From NCBI GenBank assembly GCA_002359465.1, contig DENA01000025.1, positions 48,982 to 61,061 on the forward strand: 12,080 nt of DNA, read 5' to 3'. Position numbers and translations under genes: made by a program. The notes beneath the pieces were generated by a model that searched no databases, had not been told where the DNA came from, and saw only the letters and a list, made by a program, of their open reading frames with translations. The stretch comes from Ruminococcaceae bacterium UBA2656 (GTDB lineage Bacteria; Bacillota; Clostridia; Oscillospirales; Acutalibacteraceae). Position 1 is the first letter of the stretch, and each line of letters starts with the position of its first letter. Of the stretch, positions 1 to 6,702 are shown piece after piece.

Positions 1-638
1 GCGGATTTTTTGATGATGTCGTGGCGGATGTCAAACAGAATAACACCCAGCACCTCCCCCGTTTTCGGATTCCTCACCGCTTTTGTCAGGGAAAAAACGT
101 CGTCCACGCTGTAGTCCTGGTTGGTTACAATATTCCTTCCCGTAGCGTCGCTGATCAGCCGGATTTCATCCGGCGATTTTTCAGCCTGCTGGTACCACGA
201 CTCGTTTTGAAAGGAGTCGCGGGAAATGCGGGACATCCCGGTGCTTACATACAGGTCGTTTTTTGTGGCAATCAGGATTCCGGCAATCTCATCGTGGGAA
301 AACGCAATATTCTGCAGCAGTTCCTTAATCTGATCCGTCCGCGTTTTCCAATTCGGGTCGGACTCCGACCGGACTTTCCAGAATTCGTTGTCAGTCAGTT
401 CGACGGAAATATAATTCGCGGTTTTTTCAATGGTTCCTATGTAAACATCGATGGAGTTGCACACCTGATTGATGGTCTGCGCGGTGTGGTCCATCGCGGT
501 CTGCTGCGCCTGATGGACAAACACAAGACCGCTGACAACAGAAAAAACAGCAAACGGGATGAGCGCCATAAAAATATAGGACATCACCATTTTGTTCCGG
601 AACCGGATGTTCAAAAATTTGTCCAGTATTTTTCGCAA
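1..638 (-). CDS. Sensor histidine kinase (YesM-like), N-terminal part, cut by window edge
   Basis: Seen: about 212 codons run from a TTG at 638-636 to the left edge with no stop. The TTG has a GAGGTG ribosome binding site at 644-649, 5 to 6 nt away; an in-frame GTG at 647 is the alternative start. A short basic N-terminus (MRKILDKFLNIRFRNK) precedes one strong membrane segment at residues 18-41, then a soluble extracellular-looking domain of about 170 residues. That domain ends in a strand reading GEVLGVILFDI, the usual close of a dCache sensor domain. Known: this layout (NIRFRNK-type start, membrane helix with a central proline, Cache domain) is typical of YesM-family kinases, which sit beside carbohydrate ABC operons. 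Inferred: it senses an extracytoplasmic ligand and works with a response regulator beyond the edge. The HAMP, His-kinase and ATPase domains are not visible, so a chemoreceptor or cyclase with the same sensor cannot be excluded. Confidence 0.72.
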   Translation of the reverse strand, partial: MRKILDKFLNIRFRNKMVMSYIFMALIPFAVFSVVSGLVFVHQAQQTAMDHTAQTINQVCNSIDVYIGTIEKTANYISVELTDNEFWKVRSESDPNWKTRTDQIKELLQNIAFSHDEIAGILIATKNDLYVSTGMSRISRDSFQNESWYQQAEKSPDEIRLISDATGRNIVTNQDYSVDDVFSLTKAVRNPKTGEVLGVILFDIRHDIIKKS

Positions 639-751
639 GGCGCTCACCTCATCGGCTGCTGTTATTTTGAATTGCGGCAATTCCAGTTAAGTTGCAGAGT
701 TCATTCGTATTTGAAATTGCTGTCATCGGAAATGCTGTGGCAATTGTATAT

Positions 752-780
752 ATTATATAGTATTGAATTCTAAATATCAA
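752..780 (-). promoter_or_regulatory. Sigma-A-type promoter of the sensor kinase gene
   Basis: On the minus strand TTGATA (775-780) and a perfect TATAAT (752-757) are separated by exactly 17 bp. The site lies in the gap between the end of the yjfF-like gene (795) and the kinase start (638). It predicts a leader of roughly 105 nt. I see no terminator between the permease stop and this promoter, so the kinase may also receive read-through from the transporter operon. Confidence 0.7.
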
Positions 781-794
781 ATTAATTTGCCATT

Positions 795-1805
795 CTATGC
801 AGCTTTTTCTCTCTTTCCCCGGACATCCTTCCTTTTTTCCGATCTTCCTGCGAGCATGCGCTGAATGACGATAAACAGGCAGAGCAGCGCCGCGCTGAAA
901 ACCTTGGTCCACCATGTGTTCAGATTCTGATAGGTGACAATGGTCTGTATCACACCTTGAATCATTACACCCACCGTGGTACCGATGACTGTGCCCACAC
1001 CGCCGGTCAGCAGGGTTCCGCCGATGACCGCGGAGGAAATCGCATCCATTTCCATCCCGACATTCTGCAGAGAATCCCCCGCCAGCGTGTAAAAGCTGAA
1101 CACCACGCCCGCCAGCGCCGCGCAGAAACCGCTGATGGCATAAACCGTCACCTTGGTTCTGCTCACGGGCAGTCCCATCAGCGAGGCGGACTGCTCGTTC
1201 CCCCCGACCGCGTAAACGGTTCTGCCGAAGCGGGTGAATTTCAGCGTGAACATTGCCGCAATCAGCACAGCAGCGGCGATAAAAACGTAAAAATAGATTT
1301 TCGCGCCCAGAAAGCTGAGCTTGGTCAGCGCCATTTTCTTGTAGAAATCGTCGGTGATCGGAATGGACTCGGTGCTGATGACGGCGCACAGGCCGCGCAT
1401 AAAGAACTGACCCGCCAGCGTTACAATAAACGGCTGAAGCCGGTAGGCGTTAATCATGAATCCCATCAGCGCGCCGAACAGAAGGCCGATCAGCAGCACC
1501 AGCGGGATCACCACGCCGGCCGGCACGCCCGTCCGAAGCAAAAACGCCGAAAACACGCAGGTAAACGCGATGGTGGACGAAATGGAAATATCGATGCCGC
1601 CCGTCAAAAGGACAAACGTAATGCCGATGGAAGCGATGATCAGGTAGGAGCCGTCGTTCAGCAGATTGCAGAACGTAGACAGCGACAAAAATTTAGGGTA
1701 AGCGGCCGCTCCGACTGAAAACAGCCCGATAAACAGCAGGGAGGTAACCAGAAGGGAAATATTTTTAATGTGAAATTTTTTCTGTGATTTCACCTGTTCG
1801 CTCAT
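795..1805 (-). CDS. yjfF: Sugar ABC transporter permease, YjfF type
   Basis: 336 residues, a hydrophobic integral membrane protein with about 8-10 membrane segments. It belongs to the ribose/galactofuranose importer permease family (BPD_transp_2). Seen: the family motif GGIDISISSTIAFTCVF near residues 70-85, LAGQFFMRGL, then TESIPI, TRFGRTVYAVGGNEQSASLMG, and near the C-terminus GGTLLTGGVGTVIGT followed by WWTKV. By recall these match E. coli YjfF closely, including the SEESIPI and SWWTKI landmarks. The ATG (1805-1803) overlaps the TGA of the upstream permease gene by four bases (ATGA). Its own ribosome binding site (AAAGGA) is about 13 nt away, so translation is probably coupled. Inferred role: one half of a heterodimeric channel with the YtfT-like partner, importing a furanose or pentose sugar. 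The substrate is not proven by sequence. Confidence 0.9.
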   Translation of the reverse strand: MSEQVKSQKKFHIKNISLLVTSLLFIGLFSVGAAAYPKFLSLSTFCNLLNDGSYLIIASIGITFVLLTGGIDISISSTIAFTCVFSAFLLRTGVPAGVVIPLVLLIGLLFGALMGFMINAYRLQPFIVTLAGQFFMRGLCAVISTESIPITDDFYKKMALTKLSFLGAKIYFYVFIAAAVLIAAMFTLKFTRFGRTVYAVGGNEQSASLMGLPVSRTKVTVYAISGFCAALAGVVFSFYTLAGDSLQNVGMEMDAISSAVIGGTLLTGGVGTVIGTTVGVMIQGVIQTIVTYQNLNTWWTKVFSAALLCLFIVIQRMLAGRSEKRKDVRGKREKAA

Positions 1806-2842
1806 GCCGTTTTCACCATCCTTTCCGGTTTGTGGGCGGAGAATCTTTTCCGCATTTTTTCCTTGAATTCAACCGACTGGAAAAGACAGATGCAGATAAC
1901 GATGACGGCTTTCACCACCGAGGTGATCTCCGGCGCCACACCCATGGCGTAAACGGAGGTGGTGATGCTCTGGATAATCAGCGCGCCGGCAAGGCTTGCC
2001 GGAACGGAGAACCGCCCTCCGCTGAGCGAGGTTCCGCCGATCGCCACCGCGAGGATGGCGTCCAGTTCCATAAAAAGCCCGGCATTGTTGCAGTCCGCGC
2101 CTTTGATGCCCGCGCTTTCAATCAGCCCGGCAACCGCCGCCATCGCACCGCAGAAGGTGTACACCAGCCACTTGACGCGGTTGACGTTGATGCCCGCAAA
2201 ATGGCTGGAAACCGGGTTGCAGCCCGTGGACTCCAGGAAAAGCCCGAACGCCGTCTTTTTTGTAAACAGGATTGCCAGCGCCACCGCGAACAGCACGATG
2301 AACAGCGGAAACGGGAGCCCCAGAATATAGCCGCCGTTGATAAAGTAATACGCGTCCGAATTCACGGTGACGATTTTACCGTCCGTAATCAGCTGGGCAA
2401 TGCCCCTGCCCGCCACCATCAGGATCATGGTGGCGACGATGGGCTGGATTTTTACTTTTGATACCAGAAAGCCGTTCCAGGCCCCGCAGACGACGCCTCC
2501 CAGAATCGCGAGCAGGATGGCTGCCTGCACGCTCTGCCCCGCACCCGGCAGAATTCTGCCGTCCACAATACTGCACGCGATTGCGCCGCTGATTGCCATG
2601 ACGGAGCCGACGGAAATATCGGTCCCGCCCGTCGCAAGGACGAAGGTCATGCCGGTCGCCAGAAGCATCAGCTTGCTTCCGTTGCGCAGGATATCGATCA
2701 GTCTTCCGTAAAGATGCGCGTCCACGATTTTGATGTCAAAGAAGGTTCCGCCGGAAATGATTCCGTTAATCAGCAGGATGGCAATCAAAATAACCGTCGG
2801 CCAGAACCCCTGATACTTAGACAGCTTCTTTATCTTCTCCAT
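1802..2842 (-). CDS. ytfT: Sugar ABC transporter permease, YtfT type
   Basis: 346 residues from the ATG at 2842-2840, which has a GGGAGGGG site 6 nt upstream; a frame extension to 2860 lacks one. Seen: the permease motif TGGTDISVGSVMAISGA, then KIQPIVATMILMVAGRG, AQLITDGKIVTVNS, KTAFGLFLESTG, and GADCNNAGLFMELDAILAV followed by GGTSLSGGRF. These match E. coli YtfT as I remember it (KIQPFVATLILMVAGRGVAQLIT, ADANNAGLWLELDAILAV), which separates it from generic RbsC permeases. The gene starts 26 bases inside the end of the ATPase gene and ends in an ATGA overlap with the yjfF-like gene, so the three are tightly coupled. Inferred role: the second half of the membrane channel of a galactofuranose-class importer. 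Confidence 0.92.
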   Translation of the reverse strand: MEKIKKLSKYQGFWPTVILIAILLINGIISGGTFFDIKIVDAHLYGRLIDILRNGSKLMLLATGMTFVLATGGTDISVGSVMAISGAIACSIVDGRILPGAGQSVQAAILLAILGGVVCGAWNGFLVSKVKIQPIVATMILMVAGRGIAQLITDGKIVTVNSDAYYFINGGYILGLPFPLFIVLFAVALAILFTKKTAFGLFLESTGCNPVSSHFAGINVNRVKWLVYTFCGAMAAVAGLIESAGIKGADCNNAGLFMELDAILAVAIGGTSLSGGRFSVPASLAGALIIQSITTSVYAMGVAPEITSVVKAVIVICICLFQSVEFKEKMRKRFSAHKPERMVKTA

Positions 2843-4352
2843 TTTTAACCCCTCCCGCAATTAAACTCATGACCGCGCGCTCGGCTATTTCTTTGCCGCT
2901 GAGTTCGCCGACCTTTTTTCTGTCGCGCAGAATGATCATCCGGCTGCAGCAGCGCAGCATTTCGTCGATTTCTGACGAAATAAAGACCACTGTCATCCCC
3001 TGCTCGGCCAGCCCCACAATAATTTTCTGGATCTCCGCCTTGGTTCCGACGTCGATGCCCCTGGTGGGTTCGTCAAGCATGAGCAGCTGGGGATCGGTGG
3101 CAAGCCATCTTGCCAGAATAACCTTCTGCTGGTTTCCGCCGCTCAGGTTCTTTGCCCGCTGGGCCTGGGACGGCGTCTTGATCTCAAGCATTTTGATGTA
3201 TTTGTCGGCAATCCGTTCGGCCTGTGCGCGCGAAATCGCCTTCAGCATCCCCCTCTTCGCCTGCAGCGCAAGGATGATATTTTCGCGAATGCTCAGTTCG
3301 CCGATAATCCCCTCTGTTTTCCGGTTTTCCGGGCAGAACGCCACACCCCTGCGGATAGCGGGGAGCGGCCCCTTTCCCGCCAGCTTTTCGCCGTTCAGTT
3401 TCATTTCGCCCTGCTCCAGACGGTCGATTCCGAAAATCAGACGGACAATTTCCGACCGGCCGGAACCCAGAAGCCCGGAAATTCCCAGCACCTCGCCTTT
3501 GTATATGTTCAGGTCAATATTACTGATGGTTCCCGGCCCGCAGGCCTGTTTCATTTCCAGCAGGCTTTCGCGTTCCCCGCCAACAAGCTCCTCTTTTTCG
3601 GATGAAAGGTCCAGCTCGGCGTATTCTTTGCCAAGCATTTTACCCACAAGCTGCGTTCTGGGCAATTCCGCGGCCGCGTAGGTGCCTACGTAGCGTCCGT
3701 TGCGCAGTACGGTGATGGTGTCTGAAACCGCATACACCTGATCCAGAAAATGCGTGACAAAAAGGATGCCCATGCCTTGTGCCTTCAGCATGTTCATCAC
3801 TTCAAACAGCTTTTCCACTTCCACGCTGCTCAGACTGGAGGTCGGCTCGTCAAGGATCAGCACCTTCGCGGAAATATCCACCGCGCGCGCAATTGCCACC
3901 ATCTGCTGCACCGCGACGGAATAGGAATCCAGATTCTTGGTAACGTCTATATCCAGGCTGAACCGGTCAAGCAGGGCGCGCGAGTCCCGATTGATTTTTT
4001 TCCAGTCAATGCTTCCTCTTTTTTTCGGTTCCCTTCCGATGTATATATTTTCCGCGACCGACAGGTTCGGGCAGAGGTTTACCTCCTGATAAACCGTGCT
4101 GATTCCCAGCTTCTGCGCGTCCTGCGGGCTTTTAGGAAAAATGGGGACGCCTTCCAGCAAAACGGAACCGCCGTCCCGTTCCTCCACGCCGGTCAGAACT
4201 TTGATCAGGGTCGATTTCCCCGCGCCGTTTTCTCCCAGAAGGGCATGGATTTCTCCGCTTTTCAGCTCGAGAGGAACATCGTCCAGCGCTGCCACCCCCG
4301 GAAAGCTTTTCGAAATATGTGTCATCTGAATCAGCATATTTTCGCTGCTCAT
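2817..4352 (-). CDS. ytfR: Sugar ABC transporter ATP-binding protein (double ATPase), YtfR type
   Basis: 511 residues from the ATG at 4352-4350, chosen because AAAGGAGGA (4361-4369) lies 8 nt upstream and the protein then begins where the family does; the frame stays open to 4547 but that stretch is non-family sequence. Two fused ABC domains are visible. Domain 1 has Walker A GENGAGKST (residues 40-48), a Q-loop VYQEVNL near 87-93, a degenerate signature SVAVQQM (145-151), and Walker B VLILDEPTSSL with the switch His in FVTHFLDQVY. Domain 2 has the degenerate Walker A GLLGSGRSEI near 293, a canonical LSGGNQQK signature (403-410) and LLMLDEPTRGID. Unequal sites are normal in monosaccharide importers (RbsA, MglA, YtfR). 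GREPK and THFLDQVY favour the YtfR subgroup. It powers import through the two permeases. It sits after a hairpin at 4400-4436, which may lower its expression relative to the binding protein. Confidence 0.93.
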   Translation of the reverse strand: MSSENMLIQMTHISKSFPGVAALDDVPLELKSGEIHALLGENGAGKSTLIKVLTGVEERDGGSVLLEGVPIFPKSPQDAQKLGISTVYQEVNLCPNLSVAENIYIGREPKKRGSIDWKKINRDSRALLDRFSLDIDVTKNLDSYSVAVQQMVAIARAVDISAKVLILDEPTSSLSSVEVEKLFEVMNMLKAQGMGILFVTHFLDQVYAVSDTITVLRNGRYVGTYAAAELPRTQLVGKMLGKEYAELDLSSEKEELVGGERESLLEMKQACGPGTISNIDLNIYKGEVLGISGLLGSGRSEIVRLIFGIDRLEQGEMKLNGEKLAGKGPLPAIRRGVAFCPENRKTEGIIGELSIRENIILALQAKRGMLKAISRAQAERIADKYIKMLEIKTPSQAQRAKNLSGGNQQKVILARWLATDPQLLMLDEPTRGIDVGTKAEIQKIIVGLAEQGMTVVFISSEIDEMLRCCSRMIILRDRKKVGELSGKEIAERAVMSLIAGGVKNGEDKEAV

Positions 4353-4399
4353 GAGCGGACTCCTCCTTTGTGATATTGTATTCCCGTGTGCCGTAATGC

Positions 4400-4436
4400 A
4401 AAATCCGCTCCGCCGAACAATGACGGAGCGGATTTT
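4400..4436 (-). terminator. Perfect 13-bp intra-operonic hairpin between ytfQ and ytfR
   Basis: The arms AAAATCCGCTCCG (4400-4412) and CGGAGCGGATTTT (4424-4436) are exact reverse complements around an 11-nt loop. The GC-rich core flanked by A4/T4 resembles a bidirectional intrinsic terminator, but its U-tract is only four bases and lies within the stem. Its place after the binding-protein gene and before the ATPase ribosome binding site fits an attenuator or 3'-end stabiliser that keeps binding-protein mRNA in excess. That is common in binding-protein-dependent importers. Confidence 0.75.
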
Positions 4437-4467
4437 AAAGAGAGTTGGAGAGAATTTATGAAAAAGA

Positions 4468-4539
4468 TCAGTAAACGCGGGTGGGAAGATCCTTGGCGGC
4501 TGTATCCGCACGGAAAACGCTCTCCTGGGATTTAATCCA
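4468..4539 (-). other. In-frame continuation of the ytfQ gene beyond its TAA (orphaned C-terminal tail)
   Basis: Directly after the TAA, in the same frame, 23 sense codons follow to a TGA at 4470-4468. The peptide begins WIKSQESVF and ends AAKDLPTRVY. YtfQ-family proteins normally end this way: a Lys/Pro-Lys-x-Ile stretch, then VF, then a tail close to LPNRKY. The residue before Trp is commonly Lys, so AAA or AAG changed to TAA would explain the break by one or two bases. The tail lacks a ribosome binding site or start codon of its own. Confidence 0.8.
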
Positions 4540-5484
4540 TTATTCAACGGATTCTCCCGCTTTCAGCTTCTGGCATGTCTCAAAGAACTGGGGGCCCAGC
4601 AGCGGGTTGCATTCTACGGTTACATTTGCCTCGCCGTCCACCATGGCCTGGAAAATCCCCTTGACGCCGTCGCAGGAAACAGTCTTAATGTCTTTGCCGG
4701 GCTTCATTCCGGCTTCTTTCATTGCCTCAATCGCGCCGAGCATCATATCGTCATTATGTGCGTAAACCGCGTTGATCTTGTTGCCGTATGTTTTCAGGAA
4801 AGACTCCATGACCTCTTTGCCCTTCGCCCTTGTGAAGTCGCCTGTCTGGGAAGCGATGACCTTCATGTCCGGATATTTCGCGGCCAGCTGATCGTCAAAG
4901 CCCTTCTTTCTGTCATTCGCCGCGGAAGCGCCCACGGTTCCTTCCAGTTCCACAACATTTCCTTTGTTGTTTAGCAGCTTTGCTAGTTCGTCGGCGGCGT
5001 TCTGCCCCTCTGTAATGAAGTCCGAACCGATGAAGGTGGAGTACAGGTCATCGGAGACCTTTGCTTTGCGGTCAACCAGAACAATCGGGATTCCCGCATC
5101 CTTCGCCTCGGTGAAAACGGCATCCCAGCCTGTTTCAACAACCGGAGCAAGACCGATTACGTCGACTCCCATTTCAATAAAGGATTTAATTGCTTTAATC
5201 TGATTTTCCTGTTTCTGCTGCGCATCCGCAAATTTAAAGTCGATGGTGTCCACGTGCTGTCCGGCATAGAACTGGATGGACGCGGTTTCCGCGTCGCGCC
5301 AGCCGGACTCCTGCCCGATCTGCGCAAAGCCGACCGTCAGCTTTTTGTTGCCCGCCTTGGAAACAGCCTCCGCCTTGGACTGTGTGGCCGCCGGTGTTGT
5401 TTTTTCGGTAGTTGCGCCCGCGCACCCGCCCAAGGCAAGGCTCGCAATACAAACAGTTAAAATTGCAGCGATTACTCTTTTCAA
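4540..5484 (-). CDS. ytfQ: Sugar ABC transporter substrate-binding lipoprotein, YtfQ type, ended by an early in-frame TAA
   Basis: 314 residues from a TTG start (5484-5482) with GGAGGAG at 5491-5497, 6 nt upstream. The N-terminus MKRVIAAILTVCIASLALGGC is a lipoprotein signal with lipobox LGGC and modified Cys at residue 21, followed by a Ser/Thr/Ala-rich linker. The mature part is a periplasmic-binding-protein-like 1 fold: FAQIGQESGWRDAET, DAQQKQENQIKAI, APVVETGWD, ELEGTVGASAANDRKKGF, QTGDFTRAKGKEVMESF and YAHNDDMMLGAIEAMKEAG all match E. coli YtfQ from memory. That protein binds galactofuranose. The reading frame stops with TAA at 4542-4540, about 23 codons before the family's normal end; the missing tail is present in the same frame just after (see 4468-4539). 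The product should still contain both lobes. Its activity without the tail is unknown. First gene of the importer operon; the sugar is inferred. Confidence 0.9.
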   Translation of the reverse strand: MKRVIAAILTVCIASLALGGCAGATTEKTTPAATQSKAEAVSKAGNKKLTVGFAQIGQESGWRDAETASIQFYAGQHVDTIDFKFADAQQKQENQIKAIKSFIEMGVDVIGLAPVVETGWDAVFTEAKDAGIPIVLVDRKAKVSDDLYSTFIGSDFITEGQNAADELAKLLNNKGNVVELEGTVGASAANDRKKGFDDQLAAKYPDMKVIASQTGDFTRAKGKEVMESFLKTYGNKINAVYAHNDDMMLGAIEAMKEAGMKPGKDIKTVSCDGVKGIFQAMVDGEANVTVECNPLLGPQFFETCQKLKAGESVE

Positions 5485-5503
5485 ATTTTTCTCCTCCGCT
5501 TCC

Positions 5504-5524
5504 GGGGGTAACTCCCCCTTTTTT
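5504..5524 (+). terminator. GGGGG/CCCCC hairpin with T-tract in the ytfQ leader, plus-strand orientation
   Basis: On the plus strand GGGGG (5504-5508), a TAACT loop and CCCCC (5514-5518) are followed by TTTTTT (5519-5524), the form of a small intrinsic terminator pointing away from the gene. Read on the minus strand it is a 5-bp leader hairpin just upstream of the ytfQ ribosome binding site. No plus-strand gene that would need it is visible. Confidence 0.35.
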
Positions 5525-5531
5525 CGTTTCT

Positions 5532-5582
5532 ATTGTAGTGCATCCGTTCGGTGAAGTCTTTACAATAACAAAACCTGTTTGT
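5532..5582 (-). promoter_or_regulatory. Candidate promoter/operator region of the ytfQ operon
   Basis: A -10-like TACAAT lies at 5532-5537 on the minus strand. No convincing -35 sits 16-18 bp upstream (AAGACT at 17 bp), which suggests an activator-dependent promoter. Further upstream, a short dyad ACAAA-5-TTTGT spans 5568-5582 and could be an operator. Both signals are weak. Confidence 0.3.
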
Positions 5583-5676
5583 ATCATTTTTTAACATCTG
5601 TCATTTCAGAGATTTTGTCCCGAATCAGATCTGCTGATATGTTTTGCAGCAGCGCTTCCCATCGTTTTTCAGCAAC

Positions 5677-5704
5677 AAAAAAAGAAGCCGCATTTGCGGC
5701 TTCT
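5677..5704 (-). terminator. Rho-independent terminator after the cupin microprotein gene
   Basis: On the minus strand the stem AGAAGCCGC/GCGGCTTCT (9 bp, 4-nt loop) is followed by seven T residues (5677-5683 read as A on the plus strand). It begins about 20 bases past the stop codon of the small gene at 5724-5855, and separates that gene from the ytfQ leader. Confidence 0.85.
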
Positions 5705-5723
5705 AACAGACGACGAATCCAAT

Positions 5724-5855
5724 CTACCCTAAAATAATCAGCGCCATAAACACCAGGTCTTCTGTTCCTGAATTGGAAAGCGCGTGGCCGCGGCCGTCGC
5801 CGGTAAAAGTGATGTCGCCGCACATTCCTTCGACTCTTTCAATTTTTGCTTCCAT
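5724..5855 (-). CDS. 43-residue cupin-motif microprotein
   Basis: Small frame of 43 codons from ATG 5855-5853 to TAG 5726-5724. A strong AGGAGGGG site lies about 6 nt upstream, with its own promoter (5903-5931) and terminator (5677-5704). The bracketed, well-initiated arrangement argues for a real gene despite its size. Residues 13-28 read GDITFTGDGRGHALSN, matching the spacing of cupin motif 2, G-x5-P-x-G-x2-H-x3-N, with only Pro replaced by Gly. The rest (GTEDLVFMALIIL) looks like the last strands of a cupin barrel. Motif 1, with the His-x-His and Glu metal ligands, is absent, and the 100 bases upstream have no room for it. It may be a true half-barrel protein that dimerises, or the promoter-bearing remnant of a longer cupin. 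Function unknown; one Cys (C12) and one motif His (H24) are the candidate ligands. Confidence 0.6.
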   Translation of the reverse strand: MEAKIERVEGMCGDITFTGDGRGHALSNSGTEDLVFMALIILG

Positions 5856-5902
5856 ATTGGACCCCTCCTGTTATTTTTTAATTTCTTTCCGACTTTACCG
5901 AC

Positions 5903-5931
5903 ATAGTAGCACAAACGGCTGCGCATAAAAA
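5903..5931 (-). promoter_or_regulatory. Extended -10 promoter of the cupin microprotein gene
   Basis: On the minus strand TACTAT (5903-5908) is preceded by TGC, giving an extended -10. TTTTTA (5926-5931) lies 17 bp further upstream as a weak -35. The predicted start lies about 40 nt before the ATG at 5855. Confidence 0.5.
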
Positions 5932-5959
5932 GGCAGTTTATACATCTTTTCCGGATTTT

Positions 5960-6652
5960 TCAACGGAGCAGGCAGGAAGGCGACCAGCCCAGAACGTCAT
6001 ACGGAATGGTAAACACAACAATTCCGGTGGAATACGGTGCGATTTCATACTGCTGATAATAAACGGCGCAGCCCTGCGGCGTCAGATAATACTGCCGCTC
6101 GTTAAAATACCTGACAATCAGTGTCCTGTAATCGTCGAAATAGATGCCCGGGTTTTCCTGCATGTTCCGGTCGGCCTGTTTGATGATCTGCTGTGTCAGC
6201 AGATACCGGTAGCTGCTGTTCGGCCCGAAAAAACGCGCAAGCGGATAGAGCCTGCCGCTTTTCAGGCTCCACGTGTCGGAGCGCCGGATGGTATTGCCGT
6301 GCGCGCCGCCCGTATATTCGTATTGATCGCGGTAAAGGCTTAAAAAACAGTGTTTATTATACGTGGCATTATATTGTAGAACAGTGTCATATGCGTGAAA
6401 CGGAAATCCGTTCGCAAGTGAATCATGATACAGCTGAACGGCCTGCCGATATAAGGTATTGGAGGCATAGCGGTAAAAATCCTCCGTCTGCATCCGGATT
6501 CTGCCATTAATCCGGTTTTCCGCCACCGGGTTGCCCGCCGGCTCCACCTGGGGAAATTCAACGGAAAGTTTAAGCACGACGGTATTCTCATACGTAAATT
6601 CACGTTCAAGCTTTTGCATGGTCAGATTCGCGCTGGTACTCAGTCGGTTCAT
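5960..6652 (-). CDS. DUF4163/DUF3298 (RsiV/PdaC-like) domain protein
   Basis: 230 residues from the ATG at 6652-6650, preferred over the ATG two codons upstream because GGAGGG (6659-6664) is then 6 nt away instead of directly adjacent. Seen: an N-terminal half with VLKLSVEFPQV and NRINGRIRMQTEDFYRYA (DUF4163-like), then SLYRDQYEYTGGAHGNTIRRSDTW and the SLKSGRLYPLARFF element, and a C-terminal half with YFNERQYYLTPQGCAVYYQQYEIAPYSTGI typical of DUF3298. Known: these domains occur in the sigma-V anti-sigma factor RsiV (lysozyme binding) and the deacetylase PdaC, normally outside the membrane. Here there is no signal peptide or membrane helix, so the protein appears cytoplasmic and its role is not known. 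It follows splB by about 50 bases with no terminator, so the two are probably co-transcribed. Confidence 0.75.
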   Translation of the reverse strand: MNRLSTSANLTMQKLEREFTYENTVVLKLSVEFPQVEPAGNPVAENRINGRIRMQTEDFYRYASNTLYRQAVQLYHDSLANGFPFHAYDTVLQYNATYNKHCFLSLYRDQYEYTGGAHGNTIRRSDTWSLKSGRLYPLARFFGPNSSYRYLLTQQIIKQADRNMQENPGIYFDDYRTLIVRYFNERQYYLTPQGCAVYYQQYEIAPYSTGIVVFTIPYDVLGWSPSCLLR

Positions 6653-6702
6653 TTTCATCCCTCCGCCCCATCATATGCAGGCAGGTGGGATAAGGATTAT
6701 TG

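Noticed and set aside
669..683. GAATTG-CGG-CAATTC inverted repeat in the kinase leader
   Set aside because: Only 6 bp of AT-rich stem with a 3-nt loop and no T-tract. It could be chance.
21..773. Long plus-strand open frame (250 codons)
   Set aside because: It lies opposite the sensor kinase N-terminus, which has a ribosome binding site, membrane helix and Cache-like sequence. The plus-strand product is Arg/His-rich, resembles no family and runs through the kinase promoter.
957..1718. Plus-strand open frame (253 codons) opposite the yjfF-like permease
   Set aside because: Low-complexity His/Arg/Gln/Asp-rich product, no ribosome binding site, and exactly antisense to a well-recognised permease.
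4353..4547. N-terminal extension of the ATPase to 4547
   Set aside because: It would translate through the hairpin and the orphaned ytfQ tail and add 65 non-family residues. The ATG at 4352 has a strong ribosome binding site.
5584..5823. Minus-strand frame of 79 codons overlapping the cupin gene
   Set aside because: Out of frame with the cupin peptide, runs through the terminator hairpin and has no ribosome binding site.
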